DNA of 64,000 nucleotides from Comamonas sp. (GTDB taxonomy: Bacteria; Pseudomonadota; Gammaproteobacteria; Burkholderiales; Burkholderiaceae_C): positions 124,001 through 188,000 of the forward strand of contig JADMKK010000041.1 of the NCBI GenBank assembly GCA_015478895.1, written 5' to 3'. Both the position numbers and the translations under genes were made by a program. The notes under the pieces were generated by a model. That model saw only the letters and a program-made list of their open reading frames with translations, was not told the origin of the DNA and did not search any database. Below, in pieces: positions 52,672-61,783 of this stretch (positions are counted from its first letter, which is position 1; each line of letters starts with the position of its first letter).

Positions 52672-53580
52672 GCATCGTCTCCTTATAAGTAGAGGCAAAT
52701 GTAAGCAGGGTCACAAACTCACTGGCATGGGAAACTACCGAGCATCTTGAAGCAGAGCAAGCCCAAGCTGCTGATACTTAGTAATTGGTAGCAGTGAGCC
52801 TTTATTACATAAGGGCTTGAGGCCCATTTAGACCAATAAACGCTCGACCATGTCGAGGTCTTTTCCTACAAGAAGATTGATTTTTTGTGCAGCCTGCACA
52901 AAGGCATACCTATCAAATCTCTTGCATCTGCCAAAATTTTTGTTATTTTTTTAACAATGATTTCCAACCACAAGAAATAGATCAGAAAAGTAACAAGAAT
53001 TTTCGTTTGCTCTCGTCATATTTGTAGAAGAAAGAGCATTTTGTAATATTTATTATCTTTCAAGACGTGAAAGCTATCGACTACTTCGAGATGGCTTATC
53101 TAATTTCCCAAAAGCTTGAGCAAACTTTTTCTTTGTAGATTGTGGGTAAGTAGCTAACAATTTCTGTTAGTCAATTTTGGCAAAATTTAGATATGCAGCT
53201 TCTACTTATCCACAGGACGATGGATCTACAGAGTTGTGGATAGTCTTAGCATGATTGAAAAGATTTTTTCATGACTCTCGCAGAATTAATCTTATATTTA
53301 TCCACATACTTTTTCTTTTCAAAAGCTTGCCGCGCTCACTTAAATCCTTGATTGAGCCTGCTTGAAATCCACAATCTATAATTGTTTTTCCACCGCTTTT
53401 CCCAGTACCGGTCCAAAGCTTCACCGACCTCGGAGTACAAGTGAAGTGCTTGAAAAACAAGCACTGACTCGTCCGATAGAGTGCTATAGATAATTTTTGA
53501 AATGCTGTTCTGAGAATTTTTGTGTATTGAAAAGAATTTTTCAAACTATCCAGCAGCTCTCAACATCACAGAATTCCCCA
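52672..53580. other. AT-rich intergenic region with DnaA-box cluster upstream of dinG
   Basis: A 909-bp gap between divergent genes. It has exact DnaA boxes at 53206-53214 and 53298-53306, single-mismatch boxes at 53141-53149 and 53235-53243, and a poorer one at 53365-53373. An ATAGCT-type repeat lies at 52784. A more GC-rich, hairpin-forming patch follows at 53400-53470 (AGTGCTTG at 53445 pairs with CAAGCACT at 53458). No convincing gene was found on either strand and no DnaA-trio tract. Confidence 0.6.
52784..52840 (+). repeat. ATAGCT-type repeat, degenerate
   Basis: GGTAGCAGTGAGCCTTTA, loop, TAAGGGCTTGAGGCC: the same order as at 30.9 and 59.9 kb with several changes. Confidence 0.5.
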
Positions 53581-55746
53581 ATGAGCCAAAAAAAGTGGGC
53601 CATGGAGGCCCTGGAATCGTTTGACGCGGTCGTTGCATCCATTCCCGGATTTCGTGTGCGCGAAGGGCAGCGAAAAATGGCAGCCCAGATCGCAGAATCA
53701 CTTTCGCAGGCCCAGCTTGGCAAGGTCGAGGAAGGCGCTGCGGATCCCAAAAAATCAATTGCGGTGATTCAGGCAGGAACAGGTGTGGGTAAATCGCTGG
53801 CCTACTCTGCCCCGGCGATTGCCATGGCGCTGGCCCGCGGCACACGTGTGTTGATTTCCACGGCGACGGTGGCCCTGCAAGAGCAACTGGTGAACAAAGA
53901 CTTGCCCGCACTGGCGCTGCAGCTGCCCACGCCGTTCAAATTTGCTCTGGCGAAAGGGCGCGGCCGTTTTGTTTGCAAGTTGAAGCTGGAGCGATTGGCC
54001 AGCTCAGGCGAAAACAGCGATGAAGCTGACGATTTGTTTGCGGAAGAAGCCAGCGAACAGCGTAAAAAACGTCCCCAAGCAGAAACTGAAGCGCGCATGC
54101 AGTTCTATGCCTCCATGGCCGATGCGCTGGCTACAGGCGACTGGAACGGAGATAGAGACAGCCTTCCCAGCCCACCCGAACACGAGGCATGGAGCCCCGT
54201 CGCAGCGGAAGGCAGCTCCTGCACAGGCAGGCACTGCCCCGTATTCAATGACTGCACCTATTACGAACGACGCAAGGACATGGTGGCTGCGCAAGTCATT
54301 GTGGCCAATCATGATTTGCTGCTTTCCAGCTTGGGCGCCCGGTTGCTGCCGGATCTCAGTGAGAGCCTGCTGATCCTGGATGAAGCCCACCATTTGCCGC
54401 AGACCGCGCTGTCACAGTTCGCGTGCGAGATGGATATGAGCCGACTGCAATGGATTGACAAGCTGGCCAGCCGCGCGTTGCGTGTCGGCCAGTTGATGGA
54501 GGTCGATGAGATTGCGGATATCGCCGGCTTCAGCGGTGGTTTGCGCGAGCATCTGACAGAACTGGCGCGCCGGGTGATGGAGATCTATGGTGAACAGCTC
54601 AAGGGCCAGAACGAACGCTTCGGGCCAGCGCGTGCGCGCGTCCCACGCGGCGACCTGCCAGCGCCACTGCTGGAGCCTTTGGCCCAGGTCATGCACAACG
54701 CCAGCGGCTTTATTGACGTATTGCGTGCGATTGCAAAGGCGCTCAAAGCAGAGATCAAGGACAAACCGGAGGAGGCGCAACGCCTGTCTCAGCTGTATGC
54801 CCAGGTCGGTACGCTGGCGCCCCGGCTGGAAGCGGTGCACGACACTGCGCAGCTCCTGAGCCAGCAGCCCGAGGCGCGCGAAGATGGCTCGGAAAGCGTA
54901 CCTAACGCCAAGTGGTTCACGCTGGAGATAGAGGGCGACTACATCGTCGTCAAAGGCCACGCCAGTCCCATCCTGCCTGGTGCCGCGCTGCGCCATCATT
55001 TATGGAGCCAAGTACGAGGAGCGGTGCTGACCAGCGCCACGCTAACGAGTTGCGGAAACTTTGATTTCTTTCTGCGTGAAGCTGGCCTGCATGGCGATGC
55101 ATCCGTGCAAACCTTGGAAGTGGCCAGCCCTTTTGACTATGCAACACAAGGCACTTTGGTAGCCCACCAAACCCGTGCGGATCCGCGGGAGGCTGCTGCC
55201 TTCACGCGTGAAATGGTGGATCGCTTGATGCACGACTTGAGTGAAGTACAGGCCGGGGCCCTCGTGCTGTTTACCTCCCGCGAACAGATGCGCTTGGCGG
55301 TGGATGCCTTGCCCACGGCAATGCGCAGCGAAGTGCTGGTGCAGACCGCCATGCCCCGCGCCATGCTGCTGGCGGAGCACCGCAACCGCGTGGAGCAAGG
55401 CCTGCCTTCCATCATCTTTGGCATGCAGTCGTTTGGTGAGGGGCTGGATTTGCCCGGTGCTCTGTGTGAATCGCTGTTTATTACCAAGCTGCCTTTTGCG
55501 CCACCCGATGACCCGGTCGGCGAATCCCGTGCCGAATGGCTGCGCAGCAGTGGGCGTAATCCGTTCAATGATTTGGTCGTTCCAGCCACCGCCATTCGCC
55601 TGGCGCAGTGGGTGGGCCGGGCCATTCGCACCGAGGAAGACCAGGCCCATGTCTACTGCTATGACCGACGTTTGGTAGCGACCAGTTATGGACAACAGCT
55701 GCTCCAAGGCCTGCCACCTTTTACTTTGGAAAAGCGCACCGGTTAG
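53581..55746 (+). CDS. dinG: ATP-dependent DNA helicase DinG
   Basis: Iron-sulfur superfamily 2 helicase (XPD-like) that resolves R-loops and damaged structures. The 721 residues show Walker A AGTGVGKSLAYSAP, four cluster cysteines (FVCKLKLERL, then SCTGRHCPVFNDC), the Walker B LILDEAHHLP and C-terminal motifs (ATLTSCGNFDF, FGMQSFGEGLDLPG, QWVGRAIRTEEDQ). The ATG at 53581 is taken as start. It lies directly after the DnaA-box cluster region. Confidence 0.94.
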   Translation: MSQKKWAMEALESFDAVVASIPGFRVREGQRKMAAQIAESLSQAQLGKVEEGAADPKKSIAVIQAGTGVGKSLAYSAPAIAMALARGTRVLISTATVALQEQLVNKDLPALALQLPTPFKFALAKGRGRFVCKLKLERLASSGENSDEADDLFAEEASEQRKKRPQAETEARMQFYASMADALATGDWNGDRDSLPSPPEHEAWSPVAAEGSSCTGRHCPVFNDCTYYERRKDMVAAQVIVANHDLLLSSLGARLLPDLSESLLILDEAHHLPQTALSQFACEMDMSRLQWIDKLASRALRVGQLMEVDEIADIAGFSGGLREHLTELARRVMEIYGEQLKGQNERFGPARARVPRGDLPAPLLEPLAQVMHNASGFIDVLRAIAKALKAEIKDKPEEAQRLSQLYAQVGTLAPRLEAVHDTAQLLSQQPEAREDGSESVPNAKWFTLEIEGDYIVVKGHASPILPGAALRHHLWSQVRGAVLTSATLTSCGNFDFFLREAGLHGDASVQTLEVASPFDYATQGTLVAHQTRADPREAAAFTREMVDRLMHDLSEVQAGALVLFTSREQMRLAVDALPTAMRSEVLVQTAMPRAMLLAEHRNRVEQGLPSIIFGMQSFGEGLDLPGALCESLFITKLPFAPPDDPVGESRAEWLRSSGRNPFNDLVVPATAIRLAQWVGRAIRTEEDQAHVYCYDRRLVATSYGQQLLQGLPPFTLEKRTG

Positions 55747-56155
55747 TGCCTTTGACAGGAGCCCCTCTGCAGGGGACTGCGGTTGTTTTTTAGGATTATC
55801 TGAATAAGACACCCATATTTACAAAATGGTATTAAGGGTAAACCCTAATCATAAAGCAGTTTTATCAACGTCTTTAAGCGGCTGTTTATACAAACTATTT
55901 TTCTATTTCAGTAAACACTGAAATATATGAATATTAATTAAAAGGCACTGAAAACTGTTAGCGCTAACTTCGCGCTGCATGTATTCACATAGCCAAATAA
56001 GATGGCGCTCCTGACGAAACACTGCAGCTTTGGATGACTTGCGCGACCGTTGTGCCGTAAGACATTGAAGTGGCGGTCTTTTTGTTGGTAATTGATCCAT
56101 AAAAAGATATTTCAATCATGGCTAGCGTCATTTCTCAAACTCACAAGGAGTTCAC
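55747..56155. other. AT-rich intergenic region upstream of the PQQ dehydrogenase
   Basis: 409 bp, AT-rich, with T- and A-runs and the palindrome at 55957. No terminator for dinG with a clear T run was found. No supported gene; a 70-codon minus-strand frame has no recognisable features. Confidence 0.4.
55957..55968. promoter_or_regulatory. LacI-type operator-like palindrome
   Basis: GTTAGCGCTAAC is a perfect 12-bp palindrome with a central CG, the pattern bound by many LacI-family sugar regulators. It lies 188 bp before the sugar dehydrogenase gene. Confidence 0.4.
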
Positions 56156-58576
56156 ATGCGTGCACTAACCCTTGTACTACTGGCCATTCTTGGCCTGCCG
56201 CTGACTTTCGGCGGTGCGTACCTGTTGTCTCTGGGCGGAAGCCCCTTTTATCTCATCAGCGGCGTGGCCGTTCTGGTGGCCGCTTTTGGTTTCTTCAAGC
56301 GCGCGCGCTGGGCCTTGCCCCTGTACGCCGTCTGGATGCTGGTGTTGCTGGTCTGGTCCCTGTGGGAAGCCGGCCTGCACTGGTGGCCGCTGGCCACGCG
56401 TCTGGGTCTGCCCGCCATCATCGGTTTTGTGATGGCCATTCCCGCTTCGCGCCGTGACGCTGCGGGCAAGTTGCCTTTTGCATCCGGTATGCCTGTGCTG
56501 GCTACCTCGGTTTTGTCGGCCGTGATTGCCTTTATCGGTATTCCTTTCCACCTGCACGAAACCTCGGGCAAGCTGTCCATGGAAGTGGTCAATCCCGATG
56601 CCAAGACCGGTGACACCGTGCAAGCAGAAGGTGACTGGGAAGCCTATGCAGGCAGCTACCACGGTCAGCGTTTCTCCAAGCTCAACCAGATCACGCCCGA
56701 CAACGTGAACAAGCTGGACGTGGCCTGGCAGATCCGCACCGGCGACATGAAGGGCCCTGGTGACGTGGGTGAAACCACTTACCAAGCCACCCCCATCAAG
56801 ATCGGTGACAGCCTGTACCTGTGCACACCGCACAGCCTGGCCATCGCTTTGGATGCCGACACCGGTGCTGAAAAGTGGCGCTTTGACCCCCAAGCTGGCT
56901 TGGAATCGAACCGTCAACACCAGACTTGCCGTGGCGTTGCCTTCTACCGTGGTGCCGATGTGACCCCTGTGGCCGCTGCCGTCGCTGAAGTGGCCGGTGA
57001 ACAACCTGCTGCAGCGTTGGAAGCGCCCGTGGCACAAGCCACCGCTGCCAGCACAGCCGCCATGTGCAAGAACCGCATCTTCCTGCCTTCTTCCGATGCC
57101 AAGCTCTACGCTCTGGATGCGGCAACAGGCGCGGTGTGTGAAGACTTCGGTGACAAGGGTGCCATCGATTTGATGCACAACATGCCCACCAAGCAACCTG
57201 GCTACCTAAACCCCACATCGCCTCCGGTGATCATTGGTGACATTCTGGTTCTGGGTCACTCGGTGAACGACAACTACGCCGTGGAATCTCCTTCGGGCGT
57301 GATCCGTGCGTATGACGTACACAACGGCAAGCTGCTGTGGAACTGGGATTCGGGCAATCCAGAGGCAACCGAGCCTTTCGACCCCGCCAATCCTGACCAG
57401 GTATACAAGGCTTCCTCGCCCAACAGCTGGACCGTATTCTCGGCCGATGCTGAGCTGGGTCTGGTCTACGTACCCCTGGGCAACCGCGTGCCTGACCAAC
57501 TGGGTAAGTACCGCAATGAGCACGAAGACAAGTACACCGCTGCCGTTGTAGCGCTGGACATCAAGACCGGTAAGCTCAAGTGGTACCAGCGTACTGTCAA
57601 CCATGACCTGTGGGACATGGACTTGGCTTCGCAACCTGTACTGCTGGACTTGGATCTGGAGCAGGGCCGCACACCGGCCATGGTCTTGCCAACCAAGCAA
57701 GGCGACGTGTACGTGCTGGACCGCCGCGATGGCACGCCCATCCATGCAGTGACCGAACGCGCTGCCCCTCAGGGCACCGACATTCCGGGCGAACACACTG
57801 TGGCCACACAGCCTGTGTCGGCTTTGAGCTTTGAACCCCCAGCACTGACCGAAAAGTCGATGTGGGGCGCCAGCTTGATCGACCAGATGATGTGCCGCAT
57901 CCAGTTCAAGCAACTGCGCTATGAAGGCCGCTACACAGCACCTTCGCTGCAAGGCACCATCGTCTACCCCGGTAACTTCGGTGTATTCAACTGGGGCTCT
58001 GTTGCCGTGGATCCACAGCGTCAAGTGATGTTCGGCATGCCGACTTACCTGGCCTTCGTCTCGACACTGATTCCCCGTGCAGAACTGTCCGGTGACACCG
58101 TGATGAATCTGGGCGAGCAAGGTATCAACGCCAACGAAGGCGCGGATTACGCCGTCAAGATGCACCCGTTCCTGTCGCCTCTGGGCGTGCCTTGCCAGGC
58201 TCCAGCATGGGGCACGATCGCCGCTGCTGACCTGCGTACCGGCAAGATCGCTTACCAGTACCGCAACGGCACCATCCAAGACCTGTCGCCCGTTCCCTTG
58301 CCTATCAAGGTGGGTGTGCCCGGTATCGGTGGTCCTTTGATGACAACCACGGGCGTGGCCTTCCTGGGCGCGGCTGTGGACAACAACTTCCGCGCCTATG
58401 ACGTTGCCACTGGCGATGTACTGTGGAACGCACGCTTGCCCGCTGGCGGCCAAGCCACACCCATGACTTATCTGAACAGCCAAGGCGAGCAGATGGTTGT
58501 GCTGGTGGCCGGTGGTCACGGCTCTGTCGGCACCACGATCGGTGACTACGTCATTGCCTACAAGCTGAAGAAGTAA
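56156..58576 (+). CDS. Membrane-bound PQQ-dependent dehydrogenase (glucose/quinate/shikimate family)
   Basis: Oxidises an aldose or quinate-type substrate in the periplasm and passes electrons to ubiquinone. The 806 residues have five N-terminal helices (1-135) and an eight-bladed PQQ propeller (about 165-806; GQRFSKLNQITPDNV, HQTCRGVAFY, RNEHEDKYTAAVVALD, NHDLWDMDLASQPVL, WGTIAAADLRTGKI). The conserved HDLWDMD and GNxVPDQ segments are intact. Sequence alone does not distinguish glucose from quinate oxidation. The gene needs PQQ, whose synthesis genes are not in the window. Plus strand is strongly C-rich over this gene. Confidence 0.9.
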   Translation: MRALTLVLLAILGLPLTFGGAYLLSLGGSPFYLISGVAVLVAAFGFFKRARWALPLYAVWMLVLLVWSLWEAGLHWWPLATRLGLPAIIGFVMAIPASRRDAAGKLPFASGMPVLATSVLSAVIAFIGIPFHLHETSGKLSMEVVNPDAKTGDTVQAEGDWEAYAGSYHGQRFSKLNQITPDNVNKLDVAWQIRTGDMKGPGDVGETTYQATPIKIGDSLYLCTPHSLAIALDADTGAEKWRFDPQAGLESNRQHQTCRGVAFYRGADVTPVAAAVAEVAGEQPAAALEAPVAQATAASTAAMCKNRIFLPSSDAKLYALDAATGAVCEDFGDKGAIDLMHNMPTKQPGYLNPTSPPVIIGDILVLGHSVNDNYAVESPSGVIRAYDVHNGKLLWNWDSGNPEATEPFDPANPDQVYKASSPNSWTVFSADAELGLVYVPLGNRVPDQLGKYRNEHEDKYTAAVVALDIKTGKLKWYQRTVNHDLWDMDLASQPVLLDLDLEQGRTPAMVLPTKQGDVYVLDRRDGTPIHAVTERAAPQGTDIPGEHTVATQPVSALSFEPPALTEKSMWGASLIDQMMCRIQFKQLRYEGRYTAPSLQGTIVYPGNFGVFNWGSVAVDPQRQVMFGMPTYLAFVSTLIPRAELSGDTVMNLGEQGINANEGADYAVKMHPFLSPLGVPCQAPAWGTIAAADLRTGKIAYQYRNGTIQDLSPVPLPIKVGVPGIGGPLMTTTGVAFLGAAVDNNFRAYDVATGDVLWNARLPAGGQATPMTYLNSQGEQMVVLVAGGHGSVGTTIGDYVIAYKLKK

Positions 58577-58629
58577 TACTGGGCTGACGCGGGGTTGCTC
58601 AAACCTGCTCCGCGCCACTCTGGCCAACA

Positions 58630-58677
58630 AGGCCCTTTCAACCTCTTTCGGGAGTGTTTGAAAGGGCCTCTTTTTTG
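58630..58677 (+). terminator. Terminator of PQQ dehydrogenase gene
   Basis: AGGCCCTTTCAA and TTGAAAGGGCCT pair exactly over 12 bp around a 16-base loop, followed by T6. Confidence 0.88.
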
Positions 58678-58789
58678 AACTGAATTCCCCCTCGTCTTCC
58701 TGCACCTCGAGCCCTCAGGCTCAGCGCCGCTGTGGCCAAAAAGGCTGTGGTGCGAATGGGGAAGACTTTTCTCTCTCTGTAGATTTGAT

Positions 58790-59788
58790 ATGCAAAACTT
58801 CGTTCGTAAAACTCTGGTCTGCGCTTTGACTGCTGCTGCAGGCTTGTCCGCCGCCAGCGCTTTTGCCCAGTCTGACGTGACCCTGTATGGCCGTGTCGAT
58901 CTGGGTCTGCGCTATGAAAGCGCCAAGAACCAGCCCACCACCCAGATGGACTCCGGCACTTACAGCGCCATCGGTTTCAAGGGCAAGGAAGATCTGGGCG
59001 GTGGTCTGAAGGCTTTCTTCCAGATAGAACACCGTCTGGATGCCTCCACCGGTGCCAACAAGAGCGATACATCGTTCTTCAACGACATCTCGGTGATTGG
59101 TCTGTCTGGCAACTTCGGTACTGTGCGCATGGGCCGCTCAGACAACACCTTAAACATCGCGGCTGACCCCGATGTCTTCGGCGGTGACTTTGTGGGTGGG
59201 CGCGGTAACCGCCGCGCAGGTGCCGACGAAAAGTGGAACAACGGCGTGATGTACTTCACCCCTGAAGTGGCGGGCTTGCAGGCCATCGTTGGTGCTGCTT
59301 TGGGTGAAAATGCCAGCTTCACCGATGGTTCACGCGAAAAGAATCCCTTTGGTCTGACCGTGCTGTACAAAAACGGCAACCTGACTTCCGCGCTGGGCTA
59401 CATGCAGCGTGCCAACCAGGACAAGGCTTACGCCGGCAGCGCCACGTACGACTTTGGTGTGGCCAAGACTTTCCTGACCGTGGCACACAACAACGGCAAA
59501 GGCAACGGCCAGATCGTAGATGGCGAGCAAGACGGCAAGCGCACCACCTATGACCTGGGTGTGGCCGTGCCAGTGAGCGCCGCTGGTTCTGTGCGTGCCA
59601 AGTACAACTTTGATCGCAAAGACCTGAAGGCAACCGGTGCGGCACTGACCAAGACCCATGACCTGGGTCTGGGCTACTGGCACCACCTGAGCAAGCGTAC
59701 CCAGCTGTACGTGACCGGCAACGTCGAAAAAATCGAAGGCCAGAAAACCACGCGCGCCATGGACATGGGCGTATCGCACAGCTTCTAA
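58790..59788 (+). CDS. Gram-negative porin (trimeric outer-membrane channel)
   Basis: General diffusion porin of the Burkholderiales type. The 332 residues have a signal peptide ending AFA near residue 25, then QSDVTLYGRVDLGLRYES, the L3/strand segments GFKGKEDLGGGLKAFFQIEHR and GNFGTVRMGRSDNT, and a final strand ending in SHSF with the C-terminal Phe recognised by the BAM complex. Start at the ATG at 58790. A strong terminator follows. Confidence 0.94.
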   Translation: MQNFVRKTLVCALTAAAGLSAASAFAQSDVTLYGRVDLGLRYESAKNQPTTQMDSGTYSAIGFKGKEDLGGGLKAFFQIEHRLDASTGANKSDTSFFNDISVIGLSGNFGTVRMGRSDNTLNIAADPDVFGGDFVGGRGNRRAGADEKWNNGVMYFTPEVAGLQAIVGAALGENASFTDGSREKNPFGLTVLYKNGNLTSALGYMQRANQDKAYAGSATYDFGVAKTFLTVAHNNGKGNGQIVDGEQDGKRTTYDLGVAVPVSAAGSVRAKYNFDRKDLKATGAALTKTHDLGLGYWHHLSKRTQLYVTGNVEKIEGQKTTRAMDMGVSHSF

Positions 59789-59848
59789 GCACCGTAGCTT
59801 GTGCACCCAGCAGGCGTAGCCCGTCTGCTGCATCGCTTGTAGCTTGAT

Positions 59849-59889
59849 AGCCTGGAGCGCTTCCTGTGGGAAGTGCCCAGGCTTTTTTT
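59849..59889 (+). terminator. Terminator of porin gene
   Basis: AGCCTGG and CCAGGCT close an extended stem (inner GCGCTTCC with GGAAGTGC), followed by T7. It runs into an ATAGCT-type repeat. Confidence 0.88.
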
Positions 59890-59935
59890 ATAGCTATCAG
59901 CCCTTGCTGTACAAGGGCTAGAGGCCTAAAACACT
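59889..59935 (+). repeat. ATAGCT-type repeat after the porin gene
   Basis: TATAGCTATCAGCCCTTG, loop CTGTA, CAAGGGCTAGAGGCC. AGCCCTTG (59899-59906) and CAAGGGCT (59912-59919) pair exactly. A good example of the family. Confidence 0.75.
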
Positions 59936-60008
59936 TAAATCTTTCAAATCCAACTACTGTTCTTTCCCGCAAGCTTGCCCGTACTGACATTGATGCTTTG
60001 AAAACAAC

Positions 60009-60203
60009 TTGGCATGGTTGGAGCACCCCCACCACATCGTGCAGGCGGCAGCGCCGTTTTTTGTGCAACGCTTTGCCAATATGCGCTGGTGGCCACAGGC
60101 GCCTGACGCGGCAGTCTTGGCCAGCCAAGGGGTAGACCCCGAATTTGCGCTACAGCCGCTCAGAGGCCGTTCAGGCGTGCTCAGGTGGAGCCCTGGAGCC
60201 CAA
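60009..60203 (+). pseudogene. Remnant of a DUF4130 (TIGR03915-like) DNA-metabolism gene
   Basis: The frame reads WLEHPHHIVQAAAPFFVQRF, ANMRW, then a decayed segment and LRWSPGAQ. This follows the order in DUF4130 proteins (a segment ending APFFVRRFASMRW, then a short spacer, then a Gly-Pro stretch). The N-terminal two thirds and the final FNPARL region are missing, and a stop precedes the fragment. Assignment rests on recalled motifs. Confidence 0.45.
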
Positions 60204-60274
60204 GCCCGCAGCGCAGCCATGCTGGCCAACGTTCCAACCGCTAGGGCACGCAAGCTGCTACGCAAAAACCGATG

Positions 60275-60340
60275 TTTTGATAGCTGCCTGCCTTTGCAGT
60301 GCCTTGATTAACGCCACAAAAGGCTTGAAAGTATTTTTCT
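60275..60340 (+). repeat. ATAGCT-type repeat, degenerate
   Basis: GATAGCTGCCTGCCTTTGCA followed by a partly matching tail (AAAAGGCTTGAAAG). Lies just before the DnaA-box region. Confidence 0.4.
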
Positions 60341-60650
60341 CTTTTTGAATGCTGTTTTTCCTGTTTTCCAGTAAGCACTTCGTCACCCGTTGAATTTATT
60401 TGAACGAATAGCGTTGTCACCATGGTGGTGTCTTCTGGCTATCCACTGTTGTGCATAACTTTCTGTGGATAAGCTTTGGAGAAAGAAAAACTTTGCGCTT
60501 TTCAGAGCCTCACTGAAAAGGCGTTTTCAGCGTGTTTGATGGCGTTCTTTAACACGTGGACAGTGACTGCCATCATTTTCTGACTATTTGACGGGTGCTT
60601 GCACCTGCGCTGCCTACTTTTTCTGATCGACATGTCTTTCACCTAACTTG

Positions 60651-60712
60651 TTCTTTTTTATATATAAAAAAAATAGTAGGTAATAGTAGGTGAGCACTCT
60701 TTCTGTGGATAA
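60651..60712 (-). other. Basal unwinding element 1 (AT-rich tract, DnaA trios, DnaA box)
   Basis: Read on the minus strand: exact DnaA box (60712-60704), 13-bp spacer, trio-like tract CCTACTATTACCTACTA (60690-60674), then an A/T-only stretch with TATATATA. This is the order box, GC-containing spacer, DnaA trios, unwinding element described for bacterial origins. Confidence 0.7.
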
Positions 60713-61083
60713 CTTTGGTTTCAAACCTGATTTCAAGCACTTGCAGTCTTGCGAATCATGTGGGTCAGCCCCTGTTCCCGCTGTCATGCAAACAGGGATA
60801 ACTTCCAAAAAATTTGAATTTCTGTGGATATCTACGCTTTGTTCCTATTTTTATCCACAGGTTTTTTAGATCGCTGATGTAACCGTATTTTTGGCAATAA
60901 ACCCTTATGAATCTTAGGAACAGTGCTATCAATTTTAAGTTGAACAACTAAGAAAACAACTTTTCTTAGCCAGGGAACGCTGCATGTGCACAGGCAAGCC
61001 ACTCGCGGAAAAGACCGAACTACCTGAAAAACACGGAACGACACGCAAGTGGTTTTAAAAATCTGCGCGATTTTTCGCGCGGT

Positions 61084-61150
61084 TGTTATTCTTTATTTAT
61101 TCTATTTTTAATTAGTAGTAATAGTAAGCAAGTCCTGCTTCTGTGGATAA
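61084..61150 (-). other. Basal unwinding element 2 (AT-rich tract, DnaA trios, DnaA box)
   Basis: Read on the minus strand: exact DnaA box (61150-61142), 13-bp spacer, CTTACTATTACTACTA (61128-61113), then about 28 bases with very few G or C. The same parts, order and spacing as element 1, 438 bp away; GTTATCCACAGAA is shared by both. Confidence 0.7.
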
Positions 61151-61725
61151 CTTGAAAATTCTGTTTCATATCAAGAGTTTAGAAAACTTCAAAGTATGTG
61201 CTTGAAGGCAGGTACGGCGTGTACCCGTTTTGGGTACAAGTTTGCAGGGTCGACACTTGCAGTGGATAACTCGATAGTTACTCTTTTATTGCACCCAGAC
61301 TTATCCACAATCGACGAATTCGCCTTCAATGCTGTGGAAAGCCTCGTAACTGCGTTACACCAATGCAGCCCAAAGCCCTTGTAATAAAATTACAGGTGAA
61401 AACCCGTAGTTACATGGCTGGCGATTTTTTAGGATTAAGTAGTTGTTTTTATTTTGTTTATTGTTGGTAACTGGATTCGAGAAATCGAAAACATCCAACA
61501 CTGGCTCACGGAATAAGCGCTGCAAAAAAATGCGCTGAATGCGCTTTCCATCGGTCTGCGCAGTGCCAAAAATCCCAGCATGCACAGCCGTACCGCATCG
61601 CTTGTCAGGCTGTGAATAATGAAAAATTCTTTTCAGAGCGGGAAAGTTGTCGCAGCTTCGCGCAGACGACAGGGCGCTGGGCAAAAGGCATTGCCGCCTG
61701 ACAGCCAGTGCTCTGGCGACAGGCA

Positions 61726-61752
61726 TAAAAAAAGCAGGCCGAAGCCTGCTGG
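61726..61752 (-). terminator. Terminator of Spy/CpxP-like gene
   Basis: On the minus strand AGCAGGC, loop TTCG region, GCCTGCT, then T7. Confidence 0.88.
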
Positions 61753-61783
61753 AGAGGGGTTAAAAAGCGCTGGACTTGCTGGT

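Larger units (their letters stand above)
60430..61620. other. Candidate chromosomal replication origin (oriC)
   Basis: A gene-free AT-rich region of 1.2 kb. Exact DnaA boxes (TTATCCACA or complement) lie at 60464-60472, 60704-60712, 60851-60859, 61142-61150 and 61301-61309. TTATNCACA boxes are at 60450-60458 and 61611-61619, and one-mismatch boxes at 60823-60831 and 61261-61269. Two boxes have the same 13-bp spacer to a DnaA-trio-like tract that runs into an AT-rich stretch. Hairpins flank these (CTAAGAAAA/TTTTCTTAG at 60948-60969; GCGCGA/TCGCGC at 61065-61080; TGTACCC/GGGTACA at 61220-61238). G/C balance changes sign across the region. Confidence 0.72.

Noticed and set aside
53269-53544. Minus-strand frame of 91 codons in the dinG upstream region
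   Set aside because: Runs through the DnaA-box and hairpin patch, no start signal, no recognisable motif.
55903-56115. Minus-strand frame of 70 codons before the PQQ dehydrogenase
   Set aside because: AT-rich region, no ribosome site, and no family resemblance; considered as a transposase trace but no motif fits.
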